NCBI GenBank assembly: GCA_910574455.1
Contig: CAJSYZ010000002.1
Coordinates: 1,079,671-1,143,670 of the forward strand
Direction of reading: 5' to 3'
DNA length: 64,000 nt
DNA from: Trichaptum fuscoviolaceum
Lineage: Eukaryota > Basidiomycota > Agaricomycetes > Hymenochaetales > Trichaptaceae
The notes below the pieces were generated by a model. It saw only the letters and a program-made list of their open reading frames with translations. It was not told where the DNA came from and made no database searches. How positions within the stretch are numbered: the first letter of the stretch is position 1; the number at the start of each line of letters is the position of its first letter. This document shows, piece after piece, positions 12,194 to 24,289 of this stretch. The translations under genes and the position numbers were made by a program.

Positions 12194-14304
12194 GTGACGA
12201 TGGCAGGGATATCGTGTCAGTCGCAGTTCAGCTGGATGGAAAATAGCATGCAGCAGACGCCTTGTCTCGTAGCTGCGTGGCTCATTGGCATATGTGTTAG
12301 TTCATCTAGTGAGTTCAATGGAAGTTCAGTCATTTGCGTCCGTGCCGCTCAACCAACTTTCTGTGCATATAGTTCCAGCTGGCTTGGGCCAGCTGACGAG
12401 TACCACTCCAAATTACCTTCCGCCAAATGCATCGAGTGCTACCACCTGCTCCTGGTAAGCCGTAATCTCTGCACGAGTTGCGTCTCGTGCATCTGGCTTG
12501 AGCGCTCAACGTGGCCTATCTACAGTTCGTGGGCGGTGTACAATAGCTTGATGGCCTGCACTATCTGCCAGGGGTTTCCTTTGATAAAGTGTGTACATGA
12601 TTCGTGTGGCAGTAGTAGAACGTCGATTGCTGAACATGTTTCTACAGTGCTGATGCATGGCCGGCATGGTCCTCAAACTGTGGACTACAGGGGCTGTCAT
12701 CTTCTACATCGTTAGTTTAGCAAATGATGGCCATGTGCGCATAGAAACTGATCGATATGCAGGTATTGGCCTGCGGACAAATCTCTGGTGGGGAAGACCT
12801 CCTTACCTCAGTGGTCAATTGTGAATGGTGAGGCTTCTCCGCTCGGAGTATGTAGGTTCAGTGATTGAAGCTTCTCTTCTGATAGCGTCAACCTGGGATG
12901 GTCAACTATTCAATGTTAACCAGGCACAAGTTATTGCAAACAGAAGTTTGTCTTTCTTAACTGCTATCTCTACCCTTTCGAAGCTCATCGCGTTCTGTTG
13001 CCTGCCGTCCTATCGTTCCAGGTCTTCCCGATGTAACGGATAGCAATGCTACTCCACCTTCTCTGGCACAGCCTTCTACACCACCATCTTCCACACCTCC
13101 CAGCAAATCCACGCCCGTCGGTGCCATAGCAGGCGGTGTCGCCGGAGGCGTCGTCTTCCTCGGATTCGTCCTGCTTGTACTCTGGTATACGTGCTACTAC
13201 CGGAAGAAAGTGCACCACGCGCACTGGCATCGCGCCCACGTCGACTTGAACGCAGAGGACGGCGAGAAGCCACTCGAGAGCCCGCCCGTCTCGGCGGCAT
13301 TCTCGAATGCAGGGAATAATAGGGGGGCCGTGAACGCGATGCCGTACGATCCCTACGCGCAGCACCACCAGATGCAGATGCAGCAGGGATACGCGCAAAT
13401 GCAGGCGGCGACGTACCCCGGTGCGCCGGGCTTCGCGCCCATGACGCTCGCGTCGATGTCGTCCACTACGCATTCCTCTCCTCCTCCCCCACAAGGCCAA
13501 GGCGGCGCGCGGCCCGTAACGATCCAGACATACCCACTCTCTGGCGGCAGCAATGGGCGTCGGATTCCCACCGTGGCGGAGCAGCTGTCGGAGAAGCGGA
13601 GGATCAGGGAAGAGAGGACACGGCCGAGCGCGGCGCGGCCACCGCCAAGTGCATTCCAAGGCCTCCACAACAACAGTTCCGGGACGGGCGCGTCGGTGTC
13701 GGTGGACGAGACGGGCGTATTGGCATACACAGGTCACCATTCGCGCGGAATGAGTAGCGTGAGCGGGCTCAGCGCGTCGGGGAACGGGTCGACGAGCAAC
13801 TTCGAGAGCCAGACGCAGACCATGACGCACTCACCGTCGAACTCCCAGTCGAGCTCGACCATGCACCTGCCTTCTGCTGTGCGGAAGTCGAGCCTGGACA
13901 CAGATGCAGGTGGGGGCGGACAACAGCCGCAGACGAGGAAAGCAAGCCGCCGCCTGTCGCTCGCGAAAGCGCCGTGGAACCGACGCCGGCCGGCGGTGAG
14001 TGAGCCCGCGTCGAGCGTCGTCGGGGATGCGGAGGACATCGGGGATCGACAGCACGACGTCGACGCGCAAAACCAGAACCAAAGTCCAAGCCAGAGCCAG
14101 ACTTCACCGACATCCACCCAGAGACGCGCCGCAGTGGAGGACGTGCTGGCGACGGTCCCCGGCGCGCGGATGCCCTCGGCGCGAGACCGCGAGCAACCGC
14201 CGCCGAGCTACGTGTCGGTGCCGAACGTGACGGACATGGCGCTGCTGTCTCTTCCGGGCGCACGCAGGATGACGGTGATGAACGAGGCTGGGGACGATCT
14301 GTGA
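12194..14304 (+). CDS. Single-pass membrane protein, paralogue 2 (N-terminus and one splice site uncertain)
   Basis: A diverged tandem paralogue of 8281-10567. Supported exons: 12194-12295, 12393-12454, 12526-12588, 12648-12710, 12763-12827, one near 12886-12929, and 13022-14304. The ectodomain matches paralogue 1: QQTPCLVAAWLIGIC, TTCSCSWAVYNSLMACTICQ, AWPAWSSNC, STWDGQLFNVNQAQ. The membrane helix is GAIAGGVAGGVVFLGFVLLVLW, with a YYRKK stop-transfer signal. The long tail is rich in Ser, Pro, Gln and His. Two oddities stand out. No signal peptide is visible before residue 6, so either a 5' exon is missed or the gene has lost it. At the last junction, the position homologous to the paralogue 1 donor reads TT instead of GT, so splicing must shift or the gene is damaged. 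The function is unknown. Confidence 0.65.
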
Positions 14305-15522
14305 TTTTTTTTTCTTAGCGAGCTTGAGCTCTAAGCCTCTGACCATGGGTCGAGTGATGGATGTGACTATGTCGTTTCGAGTCATGCTGACCTGCTGGTC
14401 ACGTTCGGCTTTTAATGTTGATAAACGGAGAACCGGACTGTCTTGCCATTGCCCTTCCTACTCGTGATAATCGGAGTCTTGGCGAGGACGGAAAAAAAGA
14501 GAATACTCGACAACAAATCCTGACGATGACGATGACGACACGACTGACGACCAACAACTGACGAACACGGATCCCGGCCACAGGAACGATTGTAATTAAT
14601 GAAAACATCATCTGCCAGCGCGCCTAGCTATTACTCGCAAAAGTTCCGAAGCGATCTCTCCTCGTAGTAAACTTACTTGGGTCGCCGAGATGAAATCCAA
14701 GTAGTCCAACCCCGGCCTTGAGGCCTGGGCCTGGCAGATCTTGGACTCTTTTCAACACGTTTTCATCGTTTCCTCTCTCCAACTTCTTTCTTCTTTCTTA
14801 TCGGACTCTCTTCACTCGTGTTCCTCATCCGCCTCGTCATTTCTCTTCGACATAAGCGAGCGCAATTGAGCTCGCTTGCGTATCTTGAAGGCGCCATCTG
14901 GCAGGGCCTTCAGAACGCATCGACGGTACTAAAATCTACCCTTCCAGGTGCCTCCTATTTTACTTCAGGCTTTGGGTCTCTATTCCTCTGTTTTTTACAT
15001 CTATTATTATCACATACGCACAGTCCTGTCAAACTACATTGTTGTTTATCCTCCCTGTTGTCACCTGCAGATTGTATACAACCCTTCTTTGTTAGCTGGT
15101 CATCCTTGTCTTTCTTCTACTGGAAGGGCCCATCGCTACTTATCGTACATCCGTCAAAAGCTAGTCATTTAAAATTACTTTCTTCGCTATGTACATCATT
15201 TGTAAAGTAGTATAGATCCAGAGTAGAGTTTCTTTAGCTACATGAATTAATACATACTCGCGTGTACGCCATCCCTGTTGCATTTCGATCCAATCAATCC
15301 GATCCAAACTTGGAAGTCTGTATACTACATCGACATCGCGCAGCTTGAAGCGAGTGCGCGTGAACGCTCTGATCAGCGAGCGTTGGGTTTCCACCGCTAC
15401 TGTTGTGATAGGCGAAAGCACCCGGGCGCCTACTGTGCGGCGCGACGCGAATGACGAGTGACGCTGACTAGCTACCTCGAAACGAAGAGGGGAGAGGGGT
15501 AAACTCGTGTCGATATCCTGAT
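14305..15522. other. Intergenic, nothing recognised
   Basis: 3' flanks of two convergent genes. The pyrimidine-rich stretch 14750-15200 has open frames (14818-15210 +) without domain signals. Confidence 0.4.
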
Positions 15523-16877
15523 CTAGCGCTGGGTGATCTCCGGCTGAGGACTCGGCCGCACATCGTTGAAGACAGAGAGCTGGTCCCAGCGTGACATGCC
15601 CGAGAGCGAGACGGTGGGCGTGAAACGGTGTGCGCGCGCGTGGGCATCACGCAGGTTGAGCAGGAGCCGCGAGCCGAGGAGGCAGGGCAACACCACGCCG
15701 AAACCAACGCTGACCTGGAAGAGCTGAGAGGGCGCGAACGTCCAGGTTAAAGCGTTCGCAACGTAAATGATCAAGATGCTGTTATTTTGAGATTACGCGA
15801 GTATATCGTGCATGTAAGAAGTGCCCGGGTGGCAAGCAGGAAAGGGTGACGTAGATGTGAGGGCGAAGGCGGTGGTGTGATAGTGCAGAGTAGATGCGTA
15901 TGCGAGAGTTTTGTGTAAACAAAACAGACGGATATCAGCGAAAGAATGGATCGGAGGGGAGGGGGGTGCGGACATTACGAAGTACGTCACTGAGTCACGG
16001 ATAAGCACGCGCGCGACGGGGTTCTTACTCGTGCACGTTAGCAGAGACCCATTGGATGCCCGATAAAATTGGATTGCCTTCCGCACGAGGAGGGCGAGCA
16101 GAAATAGCTCATAACATACCGAAGGTAATCTGCGTAAATTCGACCGAATTAACAAGCATGAGTATGAGTATTAGCGAGCCTGCCGATGATGCGTTATAAA
16201 AGTAATACTAACAAACAAACGAAAATCAAAGGCGGCGCTCTTCGTACCTCCGCACCCAACAGGACCTCCATTGCTTCTGCCGCGTTGCCCGTCATGAGCG
16301 TGCACCCCGGCATCTCGATCTCCACTGCAATTGTCATCCAAGTGAGGATTAATGTAGGGATGATCAGTATACAGATGTGGAAAGCGATCGATAGGTGACT
16401 TACCATGGATCTTCCGCAGCACGAGTGTTAAGCCCGTCGCCGATGACACAGACAGAAGTATAAATGAGAGCACCATCACCACCTTCCAGACATGTCCTAA
16501 AGGCCCGATATGTGTTCAAGTTAGCGAGCATGCAGCTAAACGGGTATGGAAAGCGGCAGCGAAACGGAAACACGTACGAGGCCGGTATACAGATGCAACC
16601 CAAAACTGTAACAAAACTGTAATGCGCAATAAGCGAGCCGCTGTGATGAAATGATACGCGAGATACAGGCTCACTTTCGACAAGGAATGCGCCGACCCAT
16701 GCGGACCAGGCCTGGAAGTCGAATGCAACTTTACCTGATCGGAGGTTTAGTCCAGCTCGAAGTCCAAGTCGCTTGAAGCTGATATCACGTACATCTAAGG
16801 AGGAGAAATCAGTATATTTCGATGGTGGATGTAAGTGGCGAGCTCACGTAGTATAGCTTGGATTGGGATCAAACATG
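15523..16877 (-). CDS. Multi-pass membrane protein, C-terminus of fungal DUF6533-like type (model approximate)
   Basis: A chain of short hydrophobic exons on the minus strand suggests one membrane-protein gene. Visible pieces: a possible start MFDPNPSYTT (from about 16875); VWKVVMVLSFILLSVSSATGL (about 16490-16410); VEIEMPGCTLMTGNAAEAM (about 16340-16270); LPSVCYELFLLALLVRKAIQF and NPVARVLIRDSVT (about 16120-15985); and the last exon with IIYVANALTWTFAPSQLFQV and CLLGSRLLLNLRDAHARAH, ending at 15523. The end segment resembles the last helices of basidiomycete DUF6533-type membrane proteins. I could not join every exon in phase, so the exact borders are uncertain and the gene may be damaged. 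Function unknown. Confidence 0.5.
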
Positions 16878-18382
16878 ACTGTTTTTGAAAGATAGGGTGA
16901 ATCAGGCTGATGGGTCAACATTGAAGCTGTGTGATCAAGCGCTTACGAGCGGTGTATGTGCAAATAAAGGCCAGAGGGAAATATCGGTTCTTATTCATGA
17001 AAATTTAGATATATGTAACAAAAACGAGGCTGGCATTATTACCAGCAGGAAGACCGCCTTGGCAGTTGATCTAGGTGATTGCTAAGGAGGACATTAAGAA
17101 AAACTTGTGCGTGGTTCGTGGAGAAGACACTCACCCAGACTAGGTTCACTTCTTCGCGTATTGTTATGACTGAAATAGTCCACGTCAATAAGTCTGACTT
17201 CCGCATGAAGACTTGCACTACTCACTATGATCATAAATGAGCAATGCCAACGAAGATACTATTACATCCCAAAGTTAGCCACGCTTCCGAGTAACAACCA
17301 AACTAGCCACGAACGGGTAGCTAATCTACATTCACGCTGAAATGCTATGATCCTACGGAGAATGTGCAGATCGATGTCGGACATGGCGCTCAAGTCGCCC
17401 GTCGCGTAGAAGTTCCGGAATGCCAGTCGTTTGATGGGAGGATACCAGTGGAAGACAAAGAGATGGAAAAGCAGCCGGTTTTGCTGACCAGAGGTGGTTG
17501 AAGCCTATATACATAAGACTTGCTAATACGTTCATCCACTTTCACCCCACAGGAGGTATATAGTCCGGGTAGGGAGCCAAAGGAGAAAGTAGAGGGGTGT
17601 TGACGATGGTGAACGACGGATCTTCCCCACTGTTCATTGCACAGAGCTCGCTAAGTACAAACGAATGACATCTCATCCGGTACGTAGGCCGCTGTTTGAC
17701 GTCTGTCCAACTTTAGTCAAGAATAGATCTAGAGATTGATGCGTTTTCGCGGGCGGTGCTCGGATTGGATACAAAAGGCGAGTGTTTGACCGTTCCTTGG
17801 CCGTAGGATCAGAAGGGAGCAGTGTGGCCAGGACTGGTTTTATTGTTGATACATTGCATAGGCCGCAACCGCAAGCCCTTTGCTTCATATCCGTGTGCCT
17901 GCCCACGACATTGCTGAAAAGAAAGGAAATTCAATGGAAGAGTAGTAAGAAGTTGCTCCGAATGACATCGAGCCAGCGCACATAAGGCCACAAACGCACA
18001 TGTGTGTTAAGCAACATTCCCATATAGTTGACGTTTTCTGAAAATTTCGACGACTTTGCTATGGCGCAATTGATGAGAGATATAGCTTGGAAACCATGTC
18101 CACAGTCGTGGGGCAAGAGAATCAACGATCGACAGATCCTGGAAACACTCCCGAGATCACCGGATTTGGAAACTTGAACTTGAGGCCTTCTCAGACTGCT
18201 TTCTCAGACTACTACTAGTATAGTAGTACATATATAGGGGCCAGATAACATTTCTGCCAGGGGCAGATAATATTACTCCCAGGGGGAAAACCCATTTTGG
18301 TACGTAATACTAAGCCTGAGTATAATATTCTCACGATATGACTTCAAGTTGAACTTTTGCTCGCCGCTCCGAGTCGCTGAGC
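16878..18382. other. Intergenic, nothing recognised
   Basis: About 1.5 kb without supported genes. Near 18240-18300 there is a short GC-rich imperfect repeat (GCCAGGGGCAGATAA, CCCAGGGGGAAAACCC). Its second half also occurs near 4720, upstream of F-box copy B. Confidence 0.4.
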
Positions 18383-18385
18383 CTC
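18371..18385 (+). promoter_or_regulatory. Upstream element of F-box copy C (degenerate)
   Basis: GAGTCGCTGAGCCTC keeps the right half (TGAGCC) of the family palindrome, about 110 bases before the copy C start codon. Confidence 0.35.
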
Positions 18386-18494
18386 TCATTTCATTCACTT
18401 AAGTATTGACGTTCCTTTGAGACTCGTTACCAAGACTATTTCTCTCTGCTCTCGCAAAGTAAGTCCACCACTAGACCACACATCTCGTATTGCA

Positions 18495-20163
18495 ATGGCG
18501 GCATTTTTGGACCTACCGGACGATATCTTCTTCTTAATCCTTCTCCAGTTTATCTTGGGTTCGCAGATCGAAGAGCTCATCAAACTCGATACTGTAAGCA
18601 ACATTAATTTTCTCTCAGAGCTATCCTGATCCATCTCACATACCTGCGCAACAGGTCTGCAAGCGCCTAAGACAGCAGTGTCTGTGTCGAGCACTCTGGG
18701 TTACTGCACTGGAAACATTGGAATACCGTCCTCCTTTCATTGCATCAAGATCTGCCCTTCTTGGTCTTAGCGAAGTTGACCTTAGGAAAGAGATAATTCG
18801 CGCAATCAAACTAGACCGATCCTGGCTGTCAGAATCAGGCCCGAAAAAGATGTCAGAAGAGTTAATACCGATCATTGACTCGGTTGAATACATCCTACAT
18901 CTGTATCCCCTGCCTCAAGTAGATCTTATCATTGCAAGGTATCGTCATAGAGGAGTACAATGCTGGAGTATCTCCAAAAGGAGAATAGTCTGGGAGTACG
19001 TGTTACAAGAAGACAAACAGGCGGAACAAGAAAGGTTTGGCATGAGTTTCTCGATGGCCTACGACGTGGCAGACGATTCATCTACTGTTACGATTGTGCT
19101 TAGTTGGAATACCAATCATGAGTGGCAATTTAATGCTAGGTGAGGTACAACGGAACTGTCAATGCTATATACTAAATTATTCTTACAGGAAATTCCGAGT
19201 ATACCAGCTGGAGTCTCATTCGTTCGATTGCAAGCTTCTTTACGAAAGTCCAATTATGCTAAGCAATTCCGGTATTGGTGAATACATGCAGATTCACAAC
19301 AAATATATTATACTGCAGTATTCGATGAGTGACAAACGCTTAATTGTGGATTGGATGGATAAGAAATACTCTCAATTCGAAGTGAAAGTGGGTGCAAAAA
19401 TGATCCATCCTTGATAGTGAGAGAAAACCTCTTCTGACATTCAACACTTCTACAGAAAGCATTTCGTGATATGGTCATCGCTTTGACGCATGATTTCTTG
19501 TTTCTTCTTCATCCGGAGCCATCTGCGTCCGGCTTTCGCCTTGTGAGTATCGGGCTTAAAGATCTAGTCTGGAGTTCGTCGGGAAATCCCAAAGATTGGC
19601 CATTATACCATGTACCTGATGACTGTGGCACATATTCCCAGATTGTTCTTCCGTTTGAGGCGTCCGAAGAGGATCCAACCCTTGAAGAAGTTGAAAGCAG
19701 GATAGCTGCCAGGGTCTCCTCATGGTCAAGGTCCCCCAAGACTTGTCTCACTGTGGCATTGAGCGAGTTGCGAGAAATTGACCTAGATGGATTCGGCGAG
19801 TATACAGTTGCACGGAATACCATCTTCAACATTGACTTTAAGCTTGGCGATGGCGGAAAAGGAACCTTCTCCGTCTTGCACGAGTATCATTGCGCTTGTG
19901 ACATGGATTTATACAATTACCCGTCGCTCGGGATCCGGTCACTCGTCGGAGAAGAGGATGAGCTACCGGACACATTTTCCGTTGCCTTCGACGATAACGG
20001 GGATCTCTTCCACGAGAGAAATGATTTGGAATTCTTTCCAGCAGATGCAGATGAACGAAATATATCGTCAATTGCGATCGACCCTCTTGGGAGAATGGTG
20101 GTTTACCAACTATCCGCAAAGTCCACGGCTAAGTATATCGGTATTATACGATTCGACGAATAA
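18495..20163 (+). CDS. F-box-like protein, copy C
   Basis: Four exons, 18495-18593, 18655-19139, 19189-19387 and 19456-20163, give 496 residues with every junction in phase. The start MAAFLDLPDDIFFLILLQF and exon 2 block RPPFIASRSALLGLS make it the closest relative of copy B. The C-terminal exon carries GFRLVSIGLKDLVWSSS, SSWSRSPKTCLTV, YNYPSLGIRSLVGEEDE, ADADERNISSIAIDPLGRM and ends YIGIIRFDE. The reading frame appears intact. It is tail-to-tail with GT25 copy 2. From inside exon 4 (about 19705) onward the region is repeated in inverted orientation at the right arm, where the counterpart is only the remnant at 51319-51751. Adaptor function in an SCF complex is inferred from the F-box-like start alone. 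Confidence 0.78.
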
Positions 20164-20406
20164 TAATGGGGGGAGGGAGTTCTTATGTACCAAGCCCTGC
20201 AGGTGTAAACATAGTCCAGGTTATGTTGAATGTGCATTAAAGCACATTGTATCCCTGGATACAGGTTCAGCTCAATAAAGACATTACGAAAGAGTGCATA
20301 AACCAATATGTAGCAACGGTGCCACAGTCAATTTTCAAGATACGTATCATCTTGTACATTAACTTTGCTCAACTAGTAGCTATAGACATAGCGCCCTCTG
20401 TTGTGT

Positions 20407-21431
20407 TTATATTTCAACTGCATCCAAAGCACTGTTCACCAGGGTTCCCTTCCAATTGCTGCTTCTACGTCCATCTTCCACCCAGATATCAGAGTCTCGA
20501 GCTGAGTCTTCGCAGTCTTCTCCCGAAGGACACCTCCTCTGGATGGCGACACTCGGAACGACGCTGAAACTCCGAATAAGCTGGGTCTGAATCAGATGGG
20601 TGATCGCCTGGTCTAGTGCACGGGAGAACACAAATGGAGGATACGACAAGAGCGTAAGCAATCGCCGAGCACCAAATGGCGAAACGACATAGCCGTGCGT
20701 GCATTTGGGTTTGTGGGATGGATGCAGAGGTGAATCAGGTGTCAAGGGAGGATTTGTGGTCTCGTTTGACCAACAGTGGCCTATTATTGTTCAGTTCCAA
20801 TGACATCGAGACATCTGGTGTAGATCTCACCTAGCATCACGAGATCCCAGCTGCGTGGCAAATCACCCCACATCTTCGTTAGTCTATTAGATAAGTCAAT
20901 CTCTACGTCGATGTCATCTTCGAAGACGATCGACACCCCCTGCAGACCGTCCCAGGAGTCTTCCTTTACATGCCGTGTTTCGTTCACGATATGCATTAGA
21001 AGACGAAGATGCGAGTACCAGCATGCAATCATTCCTCTGGAGAGTATCATATGAAAGGGTATCGCAGACGCGTTTGAGTAGGACGGAATGGTATTGTCGC
21101 CAGTTGCGCAGAGGAGGGGAGAATCAACCGTTTTGTCAGTCCAGTCGTTGCCACCTAAAGCGGAGAAGAGAGATCCAGATCCATCCTCGCCAGACCCAGT
21201 AGGACAAACGAAAGTAGCATTCACATCCGACCTTTGCGTCTTCACAAAGTGGGTGAGCTGGTCCACCAGTCGATCTTCCTTATCCAGTGCATCATAATGA
21301 TAGGCCCAGTCTATGCTCAGAAATCTTCGGAGTTTGTCCATCCTAGAGCGACGATCCATCCGTCTTTCCAGAGACACCACGTAGATGGCAGATGCTATTC
21401 CGAGCTTGCGATTGTTTTCCAACGCAAGCAT
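20407..21431 (-). CDS. GT25-family glycosyltransferase, copy 2, lacking the N-terminal anchor
   Basis: Two exons, 21431-20831 and 20780-20407, joined by a 50-base intron, give 324 residues. Conserved GT25 features are IYVVSLERRMDRRSRM near the start, the acidic block VFEDDIDVEIDL, WDLVMLG at the splice site, and GHCWSNET opening exon 2. Compared with copy 3 (49828-51068), the roughly 265 bases that encode the signal-anchor helix are gone: homology jumps from upstream DNA (AACTTTAGGTTAC on the plus strand) straight to the codons for LALE. The C-terminus also ends about seven residues early (VEI). Without a membrane anchor the enzyme would probably not enter the Golgi, so this copy may be non-functional or mis-targeted. 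It is divergent from the kinase at 21970. Confidence 0.78.
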
Positions 21432-21969
21432 GGAACTAGAAGAGTTCAGTGAACTTTAGGTTACATTTTCACACGTTCACTGGCAGCAGTGACAGACTTA
21501 ATATTATGAAGTTTCGTAGATTAGTTCGTGCCCGTCATCGTCACGAGAGGGTGTTAATTGCTCCGCGCTCATTGTTAGATAAACATAAAGAGGTCCGAGC
21601 AATTCCAGTAGAAATTTCTATCATAGACGGCAATCGTGTCGATCACGGCAATTCCCGTAAAACAGAAGAAGATGATCGTCTTTCGTTTGTATCGATTGGA
21701 TATAATGTACAGGTGTGCAGCTCGTGATAAGACATACCATGATGTCAATAGGCCAAGCTTAAACTCCTGTCTCACACATAGCCTGCCTTCATACCGGGAA
21801 GGCGAGGAAATCATCCAGTCTGACCGAGAATTTAACGAAAGACTGAGACAGACACATCGCATTCGAAAGCGTATAAGATGACTGCACCATTCGCAATCTT
21901 TCTCTCTCCTCCCACTTCCCCCCTTGTTTCTTGCACATTGCCTAACCCGCGATTTACACACTAAACAAT
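21432..21969. promoter_or_regulatory. Divergent promoter region between GT25 copy 2 and kinase copy 1
   Basis: A head-to-head intergenic stretch. The half near the kinase includes a pyrimidine-rich tract (about 21895-21935) just before the start codon. This half is highly similar to 49203-49770 in the other arm. The half near GT25 carries the deletion that removed the GT25 5' end. Confidence 0.5.
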
Positions 21970-24178
21970 ATGCAGTTTAAACAGATCTTCAACCGCGACG
22001 ACGCCCATGCCCATCACTGTCCCAACTGGGTCGGGCCCGAGGCTGGTCTCCCTGAGCTGCCCGCCGGATTCCCTCAACCTCCAGCGCAACGTGCCTGCTC
22101 TGGGGGAAGAAGGGGTCTGGTGACCGCGGCGATGGACGTTGACACCGCGAAGCTCGCCCGCGAGGCCCTCTGCAAACGACTCGACGACTACAAGCTCGAA
22201 GCCGTGCTCGGAAAAGGCGGCTTCGGCCGCGTCTACCAGGCCGTGGACATCTCTCACCGCGAATACGGCAAGAAGGTCGCGATCAAGCAGATTCCACGCG
22301 CGAGTGTCGACCGAGACAGTCGGGAGATGTTGTTCACAGAGAAGAAGATCCTTTCTGACCTGACTTTGCTTAACTCACCCTATTTTACCCCTCTTATAGA
22401 ATCCTTCATGGACCCGCACAACTTCATCATCATCCAAGGTCTGGCAGCCGGTGGTACCTTGCGAGGAGCGATGACCAACGCGAAGAAGCTGTTCCGCATG
22501 CATGAAATCAAATTCATCATGGCGCAACTAGTACGTCTCCGCTTCCTTCCTCCCCATGTCGTGTCTGAGTTCTTTTGTAGTGCTATGCCGTGGGCACCTT
22601 GCACAATCAGGCCATCGTCCATCGCGATCTCAAGCCCGACAACGTCTTCATGGATGAGCAAGGTCGGCTCGTCATCGGGGACTTCGGCCTTGCGCACGTT
22701 TTCAAAGGACACGCGGTAAGCATTGACGAGGTACTAACTTACGATGATTATTGGCACAGGACTAAGGGCAAGTGTGGCACGACGGGCTACATGGCACCAG
22801 AGATGCTTCGTGGCGACCATTACTCGTACAAGGCCGACAGTTTCTCCGTTGGCGTCATGTTCTATGAGCTTGTCTTTGGCAGAGTGAGTTTCGTCCGTTC
22901 CAACCCATCACCCTCACTGACACGGCCTTTATTAGCTGCCCTTCCGTGGCAGGGATCGCAAGGATCTTGAGGCCAACGCCCTGTACGAAAACGCGTTCAT
23001 TCCTCGATGGTTCCGCAAGCGTTACCCAGAGGCATGCAATCTGATGCGGCGTCTGCTAGCGAAGAACCCAGACCACCGCATCCCGATGCAGGATACCTTG
23101 CAGAGCCGGTACTTCCGAGGAGTGTAAGTCGACCACCCCCCATCTGCGCCAATCTCTAGCTAACCTCCGCCGCAGAAACTGGGATCAGGTCGCAAATAAG
23201 ACACAGCCCGTCCCCGCCGAGTGGAAAACTGCGCCGCATAAGGTCCAGGAAGGCGCGTACCTCAGCATGTGCGTCCTTGTCGACGACCCGAAGGCTCTCA
23301 TGCGCTGGCGTCCTGACCCCGCTGAGTACGAGTTCCTCGCTCCCCTTCGCTGGCGACCAGGGAAAGAATATCCAGCCTGCTTCTCGCCCATCTTCATGCA
23401 ACCATCAGCTTTCTCTCCCGATCTGCGTGAGGATCGTCTCGCAGTTGGCCTCAAAGTCAAAGAGATCCTCGGTCGTCGCAGCCGTCAGCCCCACGAGTTC
23501 GCGACAATTCCACTGAACGAGCCCATCCCGTCGCCTACGCTACCATTCAAGGAGGAGCCTCGCGACATTGAGTTGGCGGACATCCCACACAGTCCTTTGC
23601 CATATGACTTCCCGCACCCAATCACCGACGACGGCCATCGTGACACGCCCGCTGCTCATCAAAGCTTGTTACCAGTATGTGATCGTTCTACTGGTTCAGG
23701 CAGAGAATTCGTTAAGGAAGAGGTCAAGAAGTCGACTGGGTTTTCCCTCTTCGACGTGTCCATCGGTCCCGTCCCGGAGTACAAGCCAGCCGTCGATGTC
23801 AACTCGGCCACATTCCGAAAACCCGAGTCGTACCCAAAGCTGTTCTTCTCCTATGGGATGAGCGAGTGCCCCGTGGTCAAACAAGAAGCCGCTCCGAGTT
23901 CGCCACAGTTCATGTATCCGACCTTGACATACACTTCGTCGCTATTGCCGCTCACCCCATATCAAATGCCCAGCAGTGAAGACCTCACGAAGCCAGTCGA
24001 CTTTCCTACTTTATGTAAAGCACTCGAGGGACCGAAAGGGGAGACCGCACAACAGGAAGACCGAGAACCGAGGTCCCTGACATTTCTCGCCCCCGTGTTC
24101 CGAAAGGCCGTTGGTCCGTTCGCAGCCTTGGACAAGCTGGCTGATCTCTTCGACATTCCGATGGAGCTCTCCAGCTGA
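21970..24178 (+). CDS. Ser/Thr protein kinase, copy 1 (left arm)
   Basis: Exons 21970-22530, 22581-22883, 22936-23123 and 23176-24178 give 684 residues. All kinase hallmarks are present: glycine loop GKGGFGRV (81-88), VAIK lysine near residue 106, HRDLKPDN with catalytic Asp about 203, DFG about 221-223, and GTTGYMAPEM with APE about 259-261. The kinase domain runs to about residue 350 (RIPMQDTLQSRYFRGV). The C-terminal 330 residues are Pro/Ser-rich and match no domain I know. A stretch inside exon 2 (about 22716-22759) looks like a 44-base intron, but removing it would bring in a stop codon, so I kept it as coding. The target and pathway are unknown. A nearly identical inverted copy lies at 46994-49202. 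Confidence 0.88.
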
Positions 24179-24289
24179 GCGGCGGTCTCGGACAGACTGT
24201 GATAACTGCTGTGCTGGTACGTCTTGGGCTTCGTCTTGTTTGAGTTTCGTCCCCTCGTCCCTCTTCCGTCGTCCTGTATTTCTTCCAGC

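Noticed and set aside
12985..13830. 281-codon minus-strand frame
   Set aside because: Shadow of paralogue 2; Arg-rich composition typical of the antisense of a GC-rich exon.
22716..22759. Possible 44-base intron in the kinase (GTAAGC..CACAG)
   Set aside because: Removing it shifts the frame straight into a stop codon, while keeping it gives a continuous kinase activation segment up to GTTGYMAPEM; the right-arm copy behaves the same.
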